A stretch of 64,000 nt of DNA from Sacculina carcini (taxonomy: Eukaryota > Arthropoda > Thecostraca > Sacculinidae), in NCBI GenBank assembly GCA_916048095.2, contig OU696581.1, positions 4,306,445 to 4,370,444 on the forward strand, given 5' to 3'. This document shows positions 53,604 through 64,000 of the stretch, piece after piece. The stretch's first letter is position 1. The number at the start of each line of letters is the position of its first letter. The notes below the pieces were generated by a model. The model saw only the letters and a program-made list of their open reading frames with translations, had not been told where the DNA came from and searched no databases. A program made the translations under genes and the position numbers.

Positions 53604-54665
53604 TTGTTCAATATCTTCTTCCAGTTTTTCATCCTTCTTTCGAGACAAGATTGCCACGCCATATCCAAATTACCTCGGTCCTCCCTTCCACTATCTTTTC
53701 CTTCTTCAAACACCTCTCTATCCTCTTTCTCTCCAATTTCTCCAGCCATGACTGCCAAATTTATGAAAAAACTTCAATCCTCCAGGTGTCCGTCTGATCC
53801 ATTAAACTTCCGGGCACTTTCCGACTCCATCATACTCCTTTCTCCATTTCTTACTCATCTGGTGAACACTTCCTTCCTCCACGGTACTTTCCTGGCCTCT
53901 AAACACGCTGTTGTTTCCCCTATTCTTAAAAAACCTTGCCTGGATACTAGTATTCCAAGTAGTTATAGGCCCATTTCTTTGCTTCCACTATCTTCTAAGC
54001 TTCTAGAGGCTGCTATCCTTCCTCTACTCCGCCCTTGCATATATTCTGCCCTAGACCCCTGTCAATCCGGTTTCGTTTCTAATCACTCTTCTGAGATTCT
54101 CCTTCTATCTTTATTGAACAACATCTTCGCTTCCCTTTCCTCAGGCAAATCCGTAATATTCATCTCACTAGATTTCTCTTCCGCCTTCGATCTCGTTGAT
54201 CACTCGATTCTTTGTAAAGATCTAGCCTATATTGGTGTATCTTCTTCAGCTCTATCTCTTCTAACTTCCTATCTTACAAATCGTTCATATACGGTTCGCT
54301 ACAAATACGAGTTTTCCTCTCCTCTTCCACTGGATTCCGGTGTTCCTCAAGATTCTTTTCTAGTCCCTCTTCTGTTCAATCTGTATATTTCATCCCTCTG
54401 CCCCATATTCCGGTCTTACCCCATATCGTTTCATATATATACAGACGATATGCAGATTTACTTTCCCCTTTCCTCCTCAAATATCGGTCAAATTTCTCAA
54501 CTTCTATCGCACATCGCTGCCTGGGCGTCTTCAAGAAATCTTTTTTTGAATCATGAAAAACTGAATGTTTCTTATTTCACCCTCCCAGTATTGCTCCTTG
54601 TTCTGTCAACTTGCCTCTTTCATCTCATATACGTAATCTCGGTGTTGTTCTCGATCTCTCTCTAA
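53604..54665 (+). pseudogene. LINE-D copy 2 reverse transcriptase, longest fragment
   Basis: 353-codon frame. The natural entry is MTAKFMKKLQSSRCPSD at about 53747; the preceding residues belong to the endonuclease-RT linker. Palm motifs: FISLDFSSAFDLVDHSI (first catalytic D) and YTDDMQIY in place of the usual FADD. The PQG motif reads PQD here, a likely inactivating change. The frame continues with a shift into 54611-55111, the thumb and C-terminal domain, which runs up to the gypsy-4 insertion. Confidence 0.82.
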
Positions 54666-55523
54666 CATTCTCTCAGCATCTTTCAAAAATTACCAGCCTC
54701 TGTCGTTTCACCTTGCGCCAATTTAACCCGATCAGCTCTCATATTGATATTGCGTCTGCTCTCCGCTTAGTGAACTCGTTTTTTTTTCTCGTCTCGACTA
54801 TTGTAATTCCTTATTCTTTCATCTTCCTAAGAAGTCCAGTCGCTCTCTTCAATCTATCATCAATCTTTCTTGTCGTTTCGTTCTTCGCTTTCCTCCTAAG
54901 ACACCCACCTCCGCTCATATCCGAGAACTCTGCTGGCTGCCAGCTCTTTCAAGGATGCAACATAAGCTGTGCTGCCTTGTATTTAAACTCCTCCACACAT
55001 CTTCTCCTCCCTCGTACTTGCTCTTACTTCTTAACTTCTCTGATCGTCCTTTCAGCCGCCGTCCTGCACCTCTTACAACTCTCCTACAACTATTATACAA
55101 CTCTCTTCTGATCAAAAGACCTTCTCGTATGGGTGGACCATGTAATTCCAACGGAATGATATCAGCTGGCAGAAACAAAATACACAATATAAGCCGATAA
55201 AAATAACTGAACACTTAACATCACTAGCGCCAAAGGATTATATACCAAAATAAACTTGACTATCGCTCGTAGTTATTGTTTACGATTAGTTGTTGTTTGC
55301 GATTCATACAGGAAGTTTTATAATACGAAAATACATTGAAAATATAAACACTTACTTATAAACAAAGCGACGCAAGTTTATACGTGCATAAACAACAAAT
55401 CACATGAGTTGACCATCTAGTGATGGGCCAAGTATGGATATTCAAATGATATCGATACCACCTTCCGATTCCGATACTCACGTATACCGATACCAACATC
55501 CCCCCCAGTTTACGCAAGTAAAT

Positions 55524-57315
55524 TCACAAATCAACCACATAATCTTGCAAGTATGCCGGCTTTCGGCGGCGCCGCTGTGGCCGTTCCGCGGGTGACGTGG
55601 ACGGTGTCTCTGGTGTGGCCGCGTCGTTAGGTCCGTCTGGGCCGTCCTCCTGAGGCGTCATCGACTCCGCGTCTGGTGCCGGAGACACCGATATAGAGGG
55701 CGACTGTCGTGGTGGCCGTGCGCGCGGAGACTGTGGTGACGACGCACGGGTTGGTGACGACGATGAGGGTAGCGGCGATGAGCGTTCGGCGGGCGAAGCG
55801 TCCAGCATCAGTGATGTGTGCGATTCGGAATTTCCGGATCGGGACAGCGCAATCTGTTGATCTCCGGTCTGTTGACTTTTGGAGTCCTGCCGGCTGCTCT
55901 CCGCCCGCCGACCTATGGTGATGTCCGGAATGCCGTGCCGACCACTGGAAAGCTCCCCGATGTGTCGCAAGAACTGGCGATTTCGGAGCGTAACCCTACC
56001 GGATCCGTCTACCTTCACCATGTACTGGTCATAAGGCAGGGTCTCGACGATCGTGCCGGACCGGTCCCAGTGGTTGCGGTGGCGCCCTGTCTGGTTCTGC
56101 ATTAAAACCCTGGAGCCGGGTACCAGGGGGCGCAGACATCGAGTACGCCGGTGGAGACTATCGAATTGCCTGGCAAACCTCACGCGTAGGGCGTCCTCTT
56201 GTTGTCGCCAGGTGTCCCGCCACACTGGGTGAACATTGTTTCGACTAAACACTTGTGTTCTTGGTGGAACAGGAAGCAGATCATTGGTGGGTCGTCCGAA
56301 TACGATATGTGATGGCGACAAACCTGTGTCGGGATCGGGCGTGTTCCGATATTGCAGTAGCCCCGCTGCCACGGCCTCTGTTTGCACACAACCGTCGTTG
56401 TTCGTATTGGTCAATAGCAGTCGTTTCATCGATTTAACCGCGACTTCCGCTCGTCCGTTGGATTGAGGGAAGTACGCGGAGGACAGTCGATGATGCACGC
56501 CCCACCTTGCCAGGAACTCCGTGGTTTCCTTAGCGGTAAACTCCGATCCGCCGTCGGTGCTTAGCTCTAGCGGGACGCCGAATGTGGCAAAATAATGGAT
56601 GAGTGTCTTGATGGCACCTTTGGCACCGTCTGATGCTGTGACAATGTGCGAGCCACGATTCCATACGGTCCCTCGTGTGCATAGATGGATGGAACGGAAG
56701 TTGTCGAGGACGACCTGGAGGCGCGGTTCGCGCTGGACATCCGCATGGTGCTGTGGCTGTGGATATTGGAGCGGTCGACTGTGTCGTTGTGGCTCCCGCG
56801 ATCGATGCTCCAACCTTTGGGAAGTCCGAACCGACAATGCCGAGATCGATCATTGCTGATCTGCTCAGATAGAAACGGTCTGTGGAATTCGTGACATAAG
56901 CTATGACTGACGTTTTAAATTGCCTGTTCTGATCGTCTTTGCCGGAAAGCTTTAGACAAATTGCCCCGATGATGTTGATATCGGCGCTGTTCGCGGCTAT
57001 AATGCGCTTCGTTACTTGACTAAGATGTTCACGGCGCAGCCCGACCTTTTTTAACGCGGACATTCCCATCAAGCACACTTGAGCGCCAGAATCGGCGATG
57101 GCAGTAATGATCGCTGTGCGCTGTGGGGGCGGGTTGATTCGCGCCTGTTGGTACGCATCAGCGTCGATCGTCACTCTTAGTCTCACAGTTGGGTGTGGGC
57201 GAGCTTCGGCTTGCCACCATCCGGGTGTGTCAAACGGCGATTTGTCCATTGCCAGAGTGCCGCGATGGCGCCTACTGATGATACCCACCGTCGGAGCATA
57301 AGACGTTTTTACCAC
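55524..57315 (-). pseudogene. gypsy-4 protease joined to integrase, RT/RNase H deleted
   Basis: The first frame (57315-56530) has the protease: AIADSGAQVCLMGMSAL near residue 72. It then loses similarity at about 56740-56700. The second frame (to 55524) has integrase core text: ASDGAKGAIKTLIHYF, LSTDGGSEFTAKE, YFPQSNGRAEVAVKSMK and LSPSHIVFGRPTND. A C-terminal SH3-like domain and an S/P-rich tail follow (SPLPSSSSPTRASSPQSPRA). No YxDD, RNase H or integrase zinc finger is present, so an internal deletion joins protease to integrase. Non-autonomous. Confidence 0.8.
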
Positions 57316-57423
57316 CTGTGCCGCGGATACATGGTGGAATAGCGCCTCTGGAGGCTCGGACTTGGCGGATGGTTGTGTACGCGACCTTGCCTTTTTCCAG
57401 CACTCGAGACACGTGTTGAACTC

Positions 57424-58293
57424 TCATATTTTTCCTCGAATCAGTCCATACTTCTGGGTGTATCGACCGCATTCGCACCTGAATTTACGCCGCAATTTAG
57501 CCGCGTCCTCCCGATTTGGCGAAGCGCATGCTGCTGGTGAGCGCTGAGAGGCCTGACGTTTGTAGGCACTTGCTGCTACTCCAGCGCTTTCAGTCATCAT
57601 TGCCCTGTTGGCGATTTCTTTTCCATCGATGATGGCAATCACCTCGTTCAGCGACAGATCGTCGACGTTTGCCGTGCTTAGTACATCTTTTTTTATCTCT
57701 TCGTCGGCGAGGCCGTTCATCAGCACCAGTTTTATTATTTCCTCGGTGTAGTTAACGTCCGTGACACCGCTGCATTTTGGCATGGAGCATGATGACGACT
57801 TGTGCCACTGACATACACCGGCCATGCCTCGGAGGCGCGCGACGTACTGCCGAACCGGTTCCGCGGCATCTTGACTCGACTGGAGTAGCTGCGTCCGTCT
57901 CACACTGAGTGCAACGCTCAACACGGCCAAGCGTTTCATGGATGACAGTATTCCTGCCTCAGTTTTGGTGGCGATATTCGGGTCCTCCCTGAATAGAGTC
58001 GCCTCTAGCTCTGGCTCGCAGCAAGCGATGAGTTGGGCTGCTGCGTTGGTTGGTGTAAGGTCAGTGCCCCTCCTGAAGACTTCCCATCTTCTGACAAACG
58101 CCATCCACTCGTCCTCGCTGATCGCCTGCTGAAGTGTCGGCCGGTTAATACGCGGAGGCTTCTGGCGTGCTTCCTCAGATGCATCATGTACATTTCGTTG
58201 GTGCAACTGCATAAGAGCCACACATGTAGCGATGTCGTCGGCCGACTTCACCTCGTTGCAACCGCTTGCCTCGCATTTGAGTGTGATCGGCAT
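57424..58293 (-). CDS. gypsy-4 gag
   Basis: 289 codons. The N-terminal CEASGCNEVKSADDIATC finger-like start and MQLHQRNVH, then PTLQQAISEDEWMAFVRRWEVF, RLRGMAGVCQWHK and KLVLMNGLADEEIKKDVL, match a gag type common in elements of marine invertebrates. The C-terminus has CECGRYTQKYG, and the expected knuckles are partly lost. The stop at 57424 separates it from the protease frame (57315 onward), which lies in a different frame. Confidence 0.8.
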   Translation of the reverse strand: MPITLKCEASGCNEVKSADDIATCVALMQLHQRNVHDASEEARQKPPRINRPTLQQAISEDEWMAFVRRWEVFRRGTDLTPTNAAAQLIACCEPELEATLFREDPNIATKTEAGILSSMKRLAVLSVALSVRRTQLLQSSQDAAEPVRQYVARLRGMAGVCQWHKSSSCSMPKCSGVTDVNYTEEIIKLVLMNGLADEEIKKDVLSTANVDDLSLNEVIAIIDGKEIANRAMMTESAGVAASAYKRQASQRSPAACASPNREDAAKLRRKFRCECGRYTQKYGLIRGKI

Positions 58294-59236
58294 GTTGCAG
58301 ATAGCGGGTGCGACTTGCGTTTCCTAAGTAGCAATAACTGATATCATGATCAAAAGACCTTCTCGTATGGGTGGACCATGTAATTCCAACGGAATGATAT
58401 CAGCTGGCAGAAACAAAATACACAATATAAGCCGATAAAAATAACTGAACACTTAACATCACTAGCGCCAAAGGATTATATACCAAAATAAACTTGACTA
58501 TCGCTCGTAGTTATTGTTTACGATTAGTTGTTGTTTGCGATTCATACAGGAAGTTTTATAATACGAAAATACATTGAAAATATAAACACTTACTTATAAA
58601 CAAAGCGACGCAAGTTTATACGTGCATAAACAACAAATCACATGAGTTGACCATCTAGTGATGGGCCAAGTATGGATATTCAAATGATATCGATACCACC
58701 TTCCGATTCCGATACTCACGTATACCGATACCAACATCTTCCTCCTCATATCCTTCGTCATAAATCGTATTCTTCCTTCTCCTCTGCGCTGCATAAGTAC
58801 CTGCTTTCTCTTCCGTCGCCGCTTATACCTCCTTATAGATTGCATTGACACTGCCTTTGTATATATATCTCCATATTTTCGTATCTCCGTATTCTCGCCA
58901 TGTATATACTCTTACAAATAATACTGAACTTTGTGTTTTGTTTTCCTGTTGTGCTTTTGATTCCGCTCACAGCCCCTGATCTTATGTTGTGCTAATCGTG
59001 CTTGTATGTGACGTGCGCCAGTGTTCGTATTTGTTAGTTAATGTCTTTGTGGTTGTTTTTTTCAGCATAAATTTTTTCGGTGTTTATCTTCCCTGTTATA
59101 TTTTTGTCCTTGCAAGCTCTTGTTTTCTTCTTTTTGAGCTCCCGTTTTGATGTAATTATTATCTTGTATCTATATATCTCATGTTTATCGCGCCTTTGTT
59201 GATTAGTGCGCTATATCAAATACACGGTTGTTGTTG

Positions 59237-60707
59237 TTGTTGTTTGTCTCTGAAAGCGTGCTGTTTCTGTAGATGTATGTGTGTGTGTGCACGATTTGAT
59301 TGCGAGTGCGCTCCGAGAACAGTATCTCTATACAAAGTCGCTGACACTGATATATTCCTCATAAAGTAAAGGCTGATAAAGTTCCTCATAAAGTAAGCAC
59401 ATACTATACATATCTGCATTGTAAGTGTAGTACATATATCACATAATTATATAGTACATAATAAGTAGTACATATCTGTATTGTAATTGAATTGAGTATA
59501 ATTAAATAATTAAAATAGTTATACATATATAAATGCACTGGTTAGCACTATAGTGGGCTTATAGCTGAAATAATTCCTTTATCACTTTATTTTATTCAAC
59601 ACTTCGAAACATTTTCAATGCATACTCATAAATTGTGAAATAACATGGATCTAATCCATTTTCACTTTTCTCAAATATATTTTCACATTTCTCAAATCAA
59701 ATTCCAAATCGAGTATAACATACATTGTGGTTCTAGTTGAGACAATTTTGATTTCTGTTGGGACAATTTTGATTTCAGTTGGGACAATTTTTATTTCAGT
59801 TGGGACAAATTTGATTTCACTTGGGACAATTTTGATATAAGTTGGGACAAATGAAACTGTAAAAGTTATAGATTCCACACAAATGCCCAGAACATGCCTG
59901 CTGTTGTTGTTGTTAACTTACAGACTATTGACTAGATTCGTTGAATTCACCACACACTCACATACACACACGCGCGCGCGCCCAGTTCAACCACTCGCAG
60001 GCAATCGACCAATTAGCGACGATCTGGTCACTTGTTCACCGCCGCGGGGCATGAACATTTCACAAACACGCAAATCGAGTTAAAGCCTCTTGATTTTGAC
60101 ACGCGCGCACACACGCGCACATGCGCACACACGGACACAGCCCTACACACTCTAACTCGTTCACACACGCTCTCACAGAATACACAATCAACCCCACATT
60201 CTTCTAACAACCGATGCAATTTTAAGTGCTACTGGGTCCAATGTAATGGTATGTGATGTCAATCAATAAAGTCAGTAATGAAAAAAGTGTGATATTGGAA
60301 AACAAATATTTATGGATTTGTGCCATGTCCCATGACACCCATTTAAATGGGCGCATACTTTCTACGGATTACAGAAATCAGAAGAAACAAAAATATGGCA
60401 TATTGTTTAATAATTGTCATAAACGCCTCTTTGGTCAAAATAGTCGCCAATGAAATCAATAATTGAATAAATGATGTGTGCGTTATTAGCAAAATGACTT
60501 GCATGTGCTAGATGCAAAATGATGTAAATTGAGATCGGAACGAGAACAATCAACCTCAGTGGTATTATTTTTCGTCTAATAATGATTATTCAAGCTTGAA
60601 AACATGAGAACAGGACGATTTGATTTTGAATTATGTTAATTCAAGTATGTGTTTCCTCCCATCCATATGGGCGCTTTGCGCCTTAGTTACAACAATCATC
60701 ATTGGTT
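59237..60707. other. AT-rich spacer with minisatellite and CA/CG tracts
   Basis: 59237-59735: no gene. 59736-59850: a 21-bp tandem repeat. 59960-60170: CA/CG-rich runs. 60170-60700: unique AT-rich sequence with only short frames. This is the 3' side of the IR pseudogene. Confidence 0.6.
59736..59850. repeat. 21-bp minisatellite, five to six copies
   Basis: Units of GTTGGGACAATTTTGATTTCA. On the minus strand each unit reads as the heptapeptide VPTEIKI, so an open frame passes through it (59651-59878), but nothing else supports a gene. Confidence 0.85.
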
Positions 60708-62531
60708 TTATTTAACAACTCTGCTATACATTACTTCACACAGAAACACCATTATAGATAGGGCCAACCCCGAACCCAGAACAACAAATGCGACCGCAAG
60801 AGATTATATAGTCAGTGTAATTTCCTCAGTTTCATTAGCATATGGAATACATAGCATCACTATATTCATAGAGAAAATCCGCCTCCCAATGTTGTCGAAG
60901 ACCACTGGCCGCCAAGTCCAGGAGAAGCGTGTCGATAACAGGAAGGCAGCAGAAGTTTTCTCTCATCGAAAACCCGATTCCAGTTGGAAATATTCCTCTA
61001 GCTGTTACTAATATTTCTCCAGTTCGTATTCTTTCCGTCAGCGAATATAATAGGGATGTGCGTTCTTTAACGAAAACTGATTTAGCATCGAATTTATCAA
61101 CGTGAAAATCAGTATGGAGGAAAAATGGGCTGCCGTTGTAAAATTTTTTTCGAGCATATTCTCTGGTATCTGCAATAGTTTCCAGGTACCATTGTATCAC
61201 TGTGGCCTTATAGTAAACGAGACTGTAATCAGAGTTTCCTACTTCTTCCAGCGATCCCATAATTTTTGGATATGTCACAACAGAAAGTCTGGACGTCAGT
61301 TCACTCGCGTAGTTGGTTCCGATTATAATAGTGTAGAACCACCACATCGCCACAAAAATTCTCGGGCGTATTTTCTCGGGCGGATTTGAGGAGACTGAGG
61401 TATGCACTAACGCTCCCCATAGAAACAGCACAAATGCGGACAGTTTGTCAATGTCTGAATCACCAGGTTTCCTGGGTGTTGTCAGTATATACACAAAAAT
61501 GGCCGACATAAAACTGAAAACAATGATGATGATGATGATGATGATCCAAGCAAATATTTCAAATGGCTCAATGATGACAGTCAGTCTGGAATTAGGAGGA
61601 GGCTTTCTTATAGCAAGCACATTATCTGCAACGAATTGCGGGTATGTGAAATTGACAGCGTGTGATCTCAAATATGTGACGGATACATCACCAATGGCAA
61701 CATCACATTCGTTCCTCCTAACTTTTCCCACAACACCGGCCCATGTTCCGTTGTTTGTCCTCCCCATGGTGTTTTTTGTGGATCGCCTGAATAAGTTATC
61801 CTGAAACCAAACAATTTTGCGAGTGTTTCAATGATAAATATATCAATGCCAGAACGAACTCGCATTCCATTTTTTTCAGTGTAGTATGCATATAAAGTGG
61901 CGCCATAAGCTGTTGTACTCATCCGTAAAGAAACTTCAGATAATACCAGATTATTTTTGGAGTACAGTTCTTTCGATACAGCTTTATGTCTGGTACTGTT
62001 AAAGACCAGCACAGTTTTGTACGCTCTAGAGACACAGTTAAGGACGTATTTATATCCATACACTGTCTGGCGATCGTCACTTATCATTGTAGAAATGAGT
62101 GTGTCCACAGCCTCGTAATTCACCAATTTGAGCGATGTGAATTCTGATATGTTCCTCATGGATTCCAGAACTAGAATTTTCGTACACGTGAGTCTTCAAT
62201 TTCTTGTGAATTCCGAAAAATTCTGCAGTATACTGTGGCTGGCTGCTTCGTCTCCAACATATATGGCACACGTGCTTGATTTTTTTCCAATCATGACGAA
62301 TCTGTCCATAAGTTCTTCATCAATTACAATAACTGATTTCCAGGCTGTGTATTCCAGTGTATCCCATAAAAGTGAGCGTTTTGTTCCGATCGGTACAATA
62401 ACCACGTCTTGGCTAGTGGTGACTTCAGAAAGAACCTGAGCTACAATACTTGTACCTGCAGGCATACCTTCCGAGTTGGCCAAAATAAGGGACAAAATGC
62501 TTAATTCAATTGTAACGTTTATCGAGTTCAT
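60708..62531 (-). pseudogene. Ionotropic receptor (IR), glutamate-receptor-like chemosensory channel, pseudogene
   Basis: Ligand-gated cation channel family (IR/iGluR). From ATG 62531: an N-terminal region (62531-62196); TGA at 62193; then S1 of the ligand-binding domain (SGIDIFIIETLAKLFGFRIT, about 61850); a shift at about 61765-61770; then GDVSVTYLRSHAVNFTYP, TM1 (FAWIIIIIIIIVFSFMSAIF, about 61570), the pore region and TM2 (FVLFLWGALVHTS ... WWFYTIIIGTNYASELTSRL), and S2 up to 60835. The fourth membrane segment lies beyond that stop in another frame (AVAFVVLGSGLALSIMVFL, about 60730-60800), ending at TAA 60708, after a further in-frame TAA. The full domain set is thus present with at least two stops and two shifts. 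The ligand is unknown. Confidence 0.82.
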
Positions 62532-62976
62532 GTTTGCTGAATCGGTGAGAACACCTCAGGACGCAAACATTTGACCTCATAGGATCCTATCATACACAGT
62601 TTCGGTTCAGTATTGGTAAAAATCAGCACAACATCCGTATTTGAAACTTCATAACGTTAAATAATGCCAGCGATATTGACAGTTTGATTGACTGCTGCTC
62701 CTTCCAATGGCTGGCAAATGAATTATAAACCTGGCCAATAATTTCATTAGGAAATCAAGCGTACAATTCAATAGCTTGATATATATTTATAATATCGATC
62801 ACCTGTAGGTCTCAGGATAACAGGAGACCACACCAAGACAACAATTGCTCGATGTCAATATATTGAAACGGCGAGAAGCGGCTATCGGCCTGACAACTGA
62901 TACAATAATTTTCCTTCGGTCGACACGTTGAACATTTATATAAGGTTGATCATGTGGCCCATATTGACACGCAGTC

Positions 62977-62982
<6 letters not shown>
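62532..62982. other. Spacer upstream of the IR pseudogene
   Basis: Unique AT-rich sequence, probably the 5' flank of the IR. No open frame with recognisable content. Confidence 0.5.

Positions 62983-63058
<76 letters not shown>
62983..63058. repeat. (AC)n microsatellite, about 38 units
   Basis: Uninterrupted AC dinucleotides, ending directly at the start of LINE-E. Confidence 0.97.
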
Positions 63059-63059
<1 letters not shown>

Positions 63060-63060
63060 C

Positions 63061-64000
63061 GCGCCAAGACGGACATAAATAATTACAGATTGATATCCTT
63101 ACTACCAGTCATGAGTAAAATCTATGAAAAGGCCATTGCATGCAGACTCATTGATTTTCTTGAAGCAAAAAGTCTTATATCTCACACCCAATTTGGATTT
63201 AGAAAAAATAAATCAACTCAGTCGGCTCTTCTGCATTTTGTTTCGACGATATATGAGCAATTGGATAGAAAGCGATATGTGGCTGCAATTTTTATAGACA
63301 TTTCCAAAGCATTTGACTCCTTGAACCATCGCATTTTACTTGCTAAATTAAAAAACGCTGGATTGAGAGGGCCCGTTCATAAATTATACGAAAGTTATCT
63401 CTCCGGACGGAAGCAATTTGTTGTCTGTAACAATTCGCCTTCACAATATAAATACATTCACCATGGAGTACCACAGGGATCTATATTGGGACCAATCTTA
63501 TTTTTGCTATACATAAATGATATAACAAATGTTGCAAAAGAAGCACACTTAACAATGTACGCTGACGACACGAGCATCCTTGTTTCCGCAGATGATTTAC
63601 AATGCCTTCACTCTAGACTGACACAAACACTGGTTCTCGTGAACTGTTGGATGAATGCAAATAAACTGAAAATAAATACATCTAAAACCAATATAATGCT
63701 ATTTCAGAACAGATCACTCACACATCACCTGGACACAGTGATGTTAAATGGAGAAGTGGTGCATCGAGTACAAACAGTGAAATTCTTGGGGGTGTTAATA
63801 GATGAATATATCAACTGGAATAATCACATCGACAACCTATGCAAGAATTTATCCATCATTGCCGGCATTATGTATAGGGTTCGTAATAAGCTTAGTACAG
63901 AAGCAATGCGGACGATATACTACACTCTGTTATTCAAAACTTATATATTGTATATCTGTCTGGGGGTGCACTTGGCCTTCGTTTTTGGACAAATTATTCG
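63061..64000 (+). mobile_element. LINE-E, 5'-truncated non-LTR element, reverse transcriptase open to the window edge
   Basis: One open frame from about 63063 to 64000 without a stop. Motifs: DINNYRLISLLPVMSKIYEK, HTQFGFRKNKSTQSALL, IFIDISKAFDSLNHRIL, GVPQGSILGPILFLLYIND and the catalytic MYADDTSIL (about 63565), then thumb region VKFLGVLIDEYINWNNHI. CR1/Jockey group. The 5' end coincides with the end of the (AC)n tract, so the element is truncated there. Because the frame is intact, it is the best-preserved LINE RT in the window; the C-terminus and 3' tail lie outside. Confidence 0.9.

Larger units (their letters stand above)
55109..58736 (-). mobile_element. gypsy-4, recent internally deleted LTR element in LINE-D copy 2
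   Basis: Two 390-bp LTRs (55109-55498 and 58347-58736) that I cannot tell apart by eye, ending TG/CA. The target duplication TCTTC flanks it (55104-55108 and 58737-58741). Minus orientation: polypurine tract ACTGGGGGGGA before the LTR at 55498; gag 58293-57424, protease 57315-about 56760, integrase about 56760-55524. RT and RNase H are missing. The region after the 5' LTR (TGATATCAGTTATTGC) does not look like a standard TGG primer site. Confidence 0.92.
53365..59236 (+). mobile_element. LINE-D copy 2, interrupted by gypsy-4
   Basis: Plus strand. 53365-55108 carries the region before the RT and the RT; 58737-59236 carries the C-terminal coding end and 3' UTR. It ends GCGCTATATCAAATACACGG then (TTG)n at 59236. 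RT motifs: SSYRPISLLPLSSKLLEAAI, ISLDFSSAFDLVDHSIL, SGVPQDSF, YTDDMQIYF (about 54450). The two pieces match copy 1 continuously across the insertion. 5'-truncated, several shifts. Confidence 0.85.

Noticed and set aside
58324-58346. Self-priming site for gypsy-4 (TGATATCAG next to the LTR also occurs inside the LTR)
   Set aside because: The shared 9-mer is largely the palindrome GATATC, so the match is too weak to claim self-priming.

Overview
The window is intergenic, repeat-packed metazoan DNA. It has spliceosomal introns, long CA/GT microsatellites, tRNA-derived SINEs, LINEs ending in 'GCGC-TATA' tails, hAT, Helitron, Ty3/gypsy and BEL-like elements, and one ionotropic-receptor (IR) pseudogene. 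The divergent IR and the TE mix suggest a protostome, most likely an arthropod (crustacean or chelicerate), but the species cannot be named. I see no intact host gene.

Layout. 1-4.3 kb: a broken Polinton/adintovirus-like virion module on the minus strand (capsid-like, pX-like and tandem beta-domain genes). 4.6-8.5: CR1/Jockey-group LINE-A (+). 8.8-14.4: a hAT element (8-bp TSD) carrying a complete gypsy-1 (9316-13595). 14.6-15.4: CG/CA tandem repeats. 15.4-22.8: L2-like LINE-B (-), itself hit by a SINE, LINE-C (+) and a miniature LTR element (TRIM). 23.4-29.2: a Polinton-type PolB N-terminal gene (+) with TATA box and two introns, split by a BEL-like LTR element (24349-27837). 29.5-36.25: a Helitron (TC...CTAG between A and T) containing a repeat array, a deleted gypsy-2, helicase fragments and a SINE. 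36.4-45.9: two nearly identical gypsy-3 copies head to head, a palindrome of about 9.4 kb. 46.2-50.5: a CsRn1-like gypsy. 50.5-59.2: two LINE-D copies in inverted orientation, the second split by gypsy-4 (identical LTRs, TSD TCTTC). 60.7-62.5: the IR pseudogene (-). 63.06-64: the RT of LINE-E, running off the window.

How the parts relate. The capsid module and PolB are plausibly two ends of one old Polinton, opened by roughly 19 kb of later insertions; subtracting recognisable insertions leaves only about 2 kb of mainly simple sequence between them. Exact target-site duplications order many insertions: gypsy-1 into hAT (CTCTC), TRIM into LINE-B (GTATC), gypsy-4 into LINE-D (TCTTC), BEL-like into PolB (AGGG).

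The most unusual signal: in two unrelated LTR elements the sequence abutting the 5' LTR, where the primer binds, is the exact complement of the first 12 nt of a tRNA (Phe for gypsy-1, Ile-AAU for the TRIM), both ending at tRNA position 12, rather than of a tRNA 3' end. The TRIM carries a second, Phe-type copy 7 nt further in. This suggests priming by 5' tRNA fragments and a recorded primer switch.
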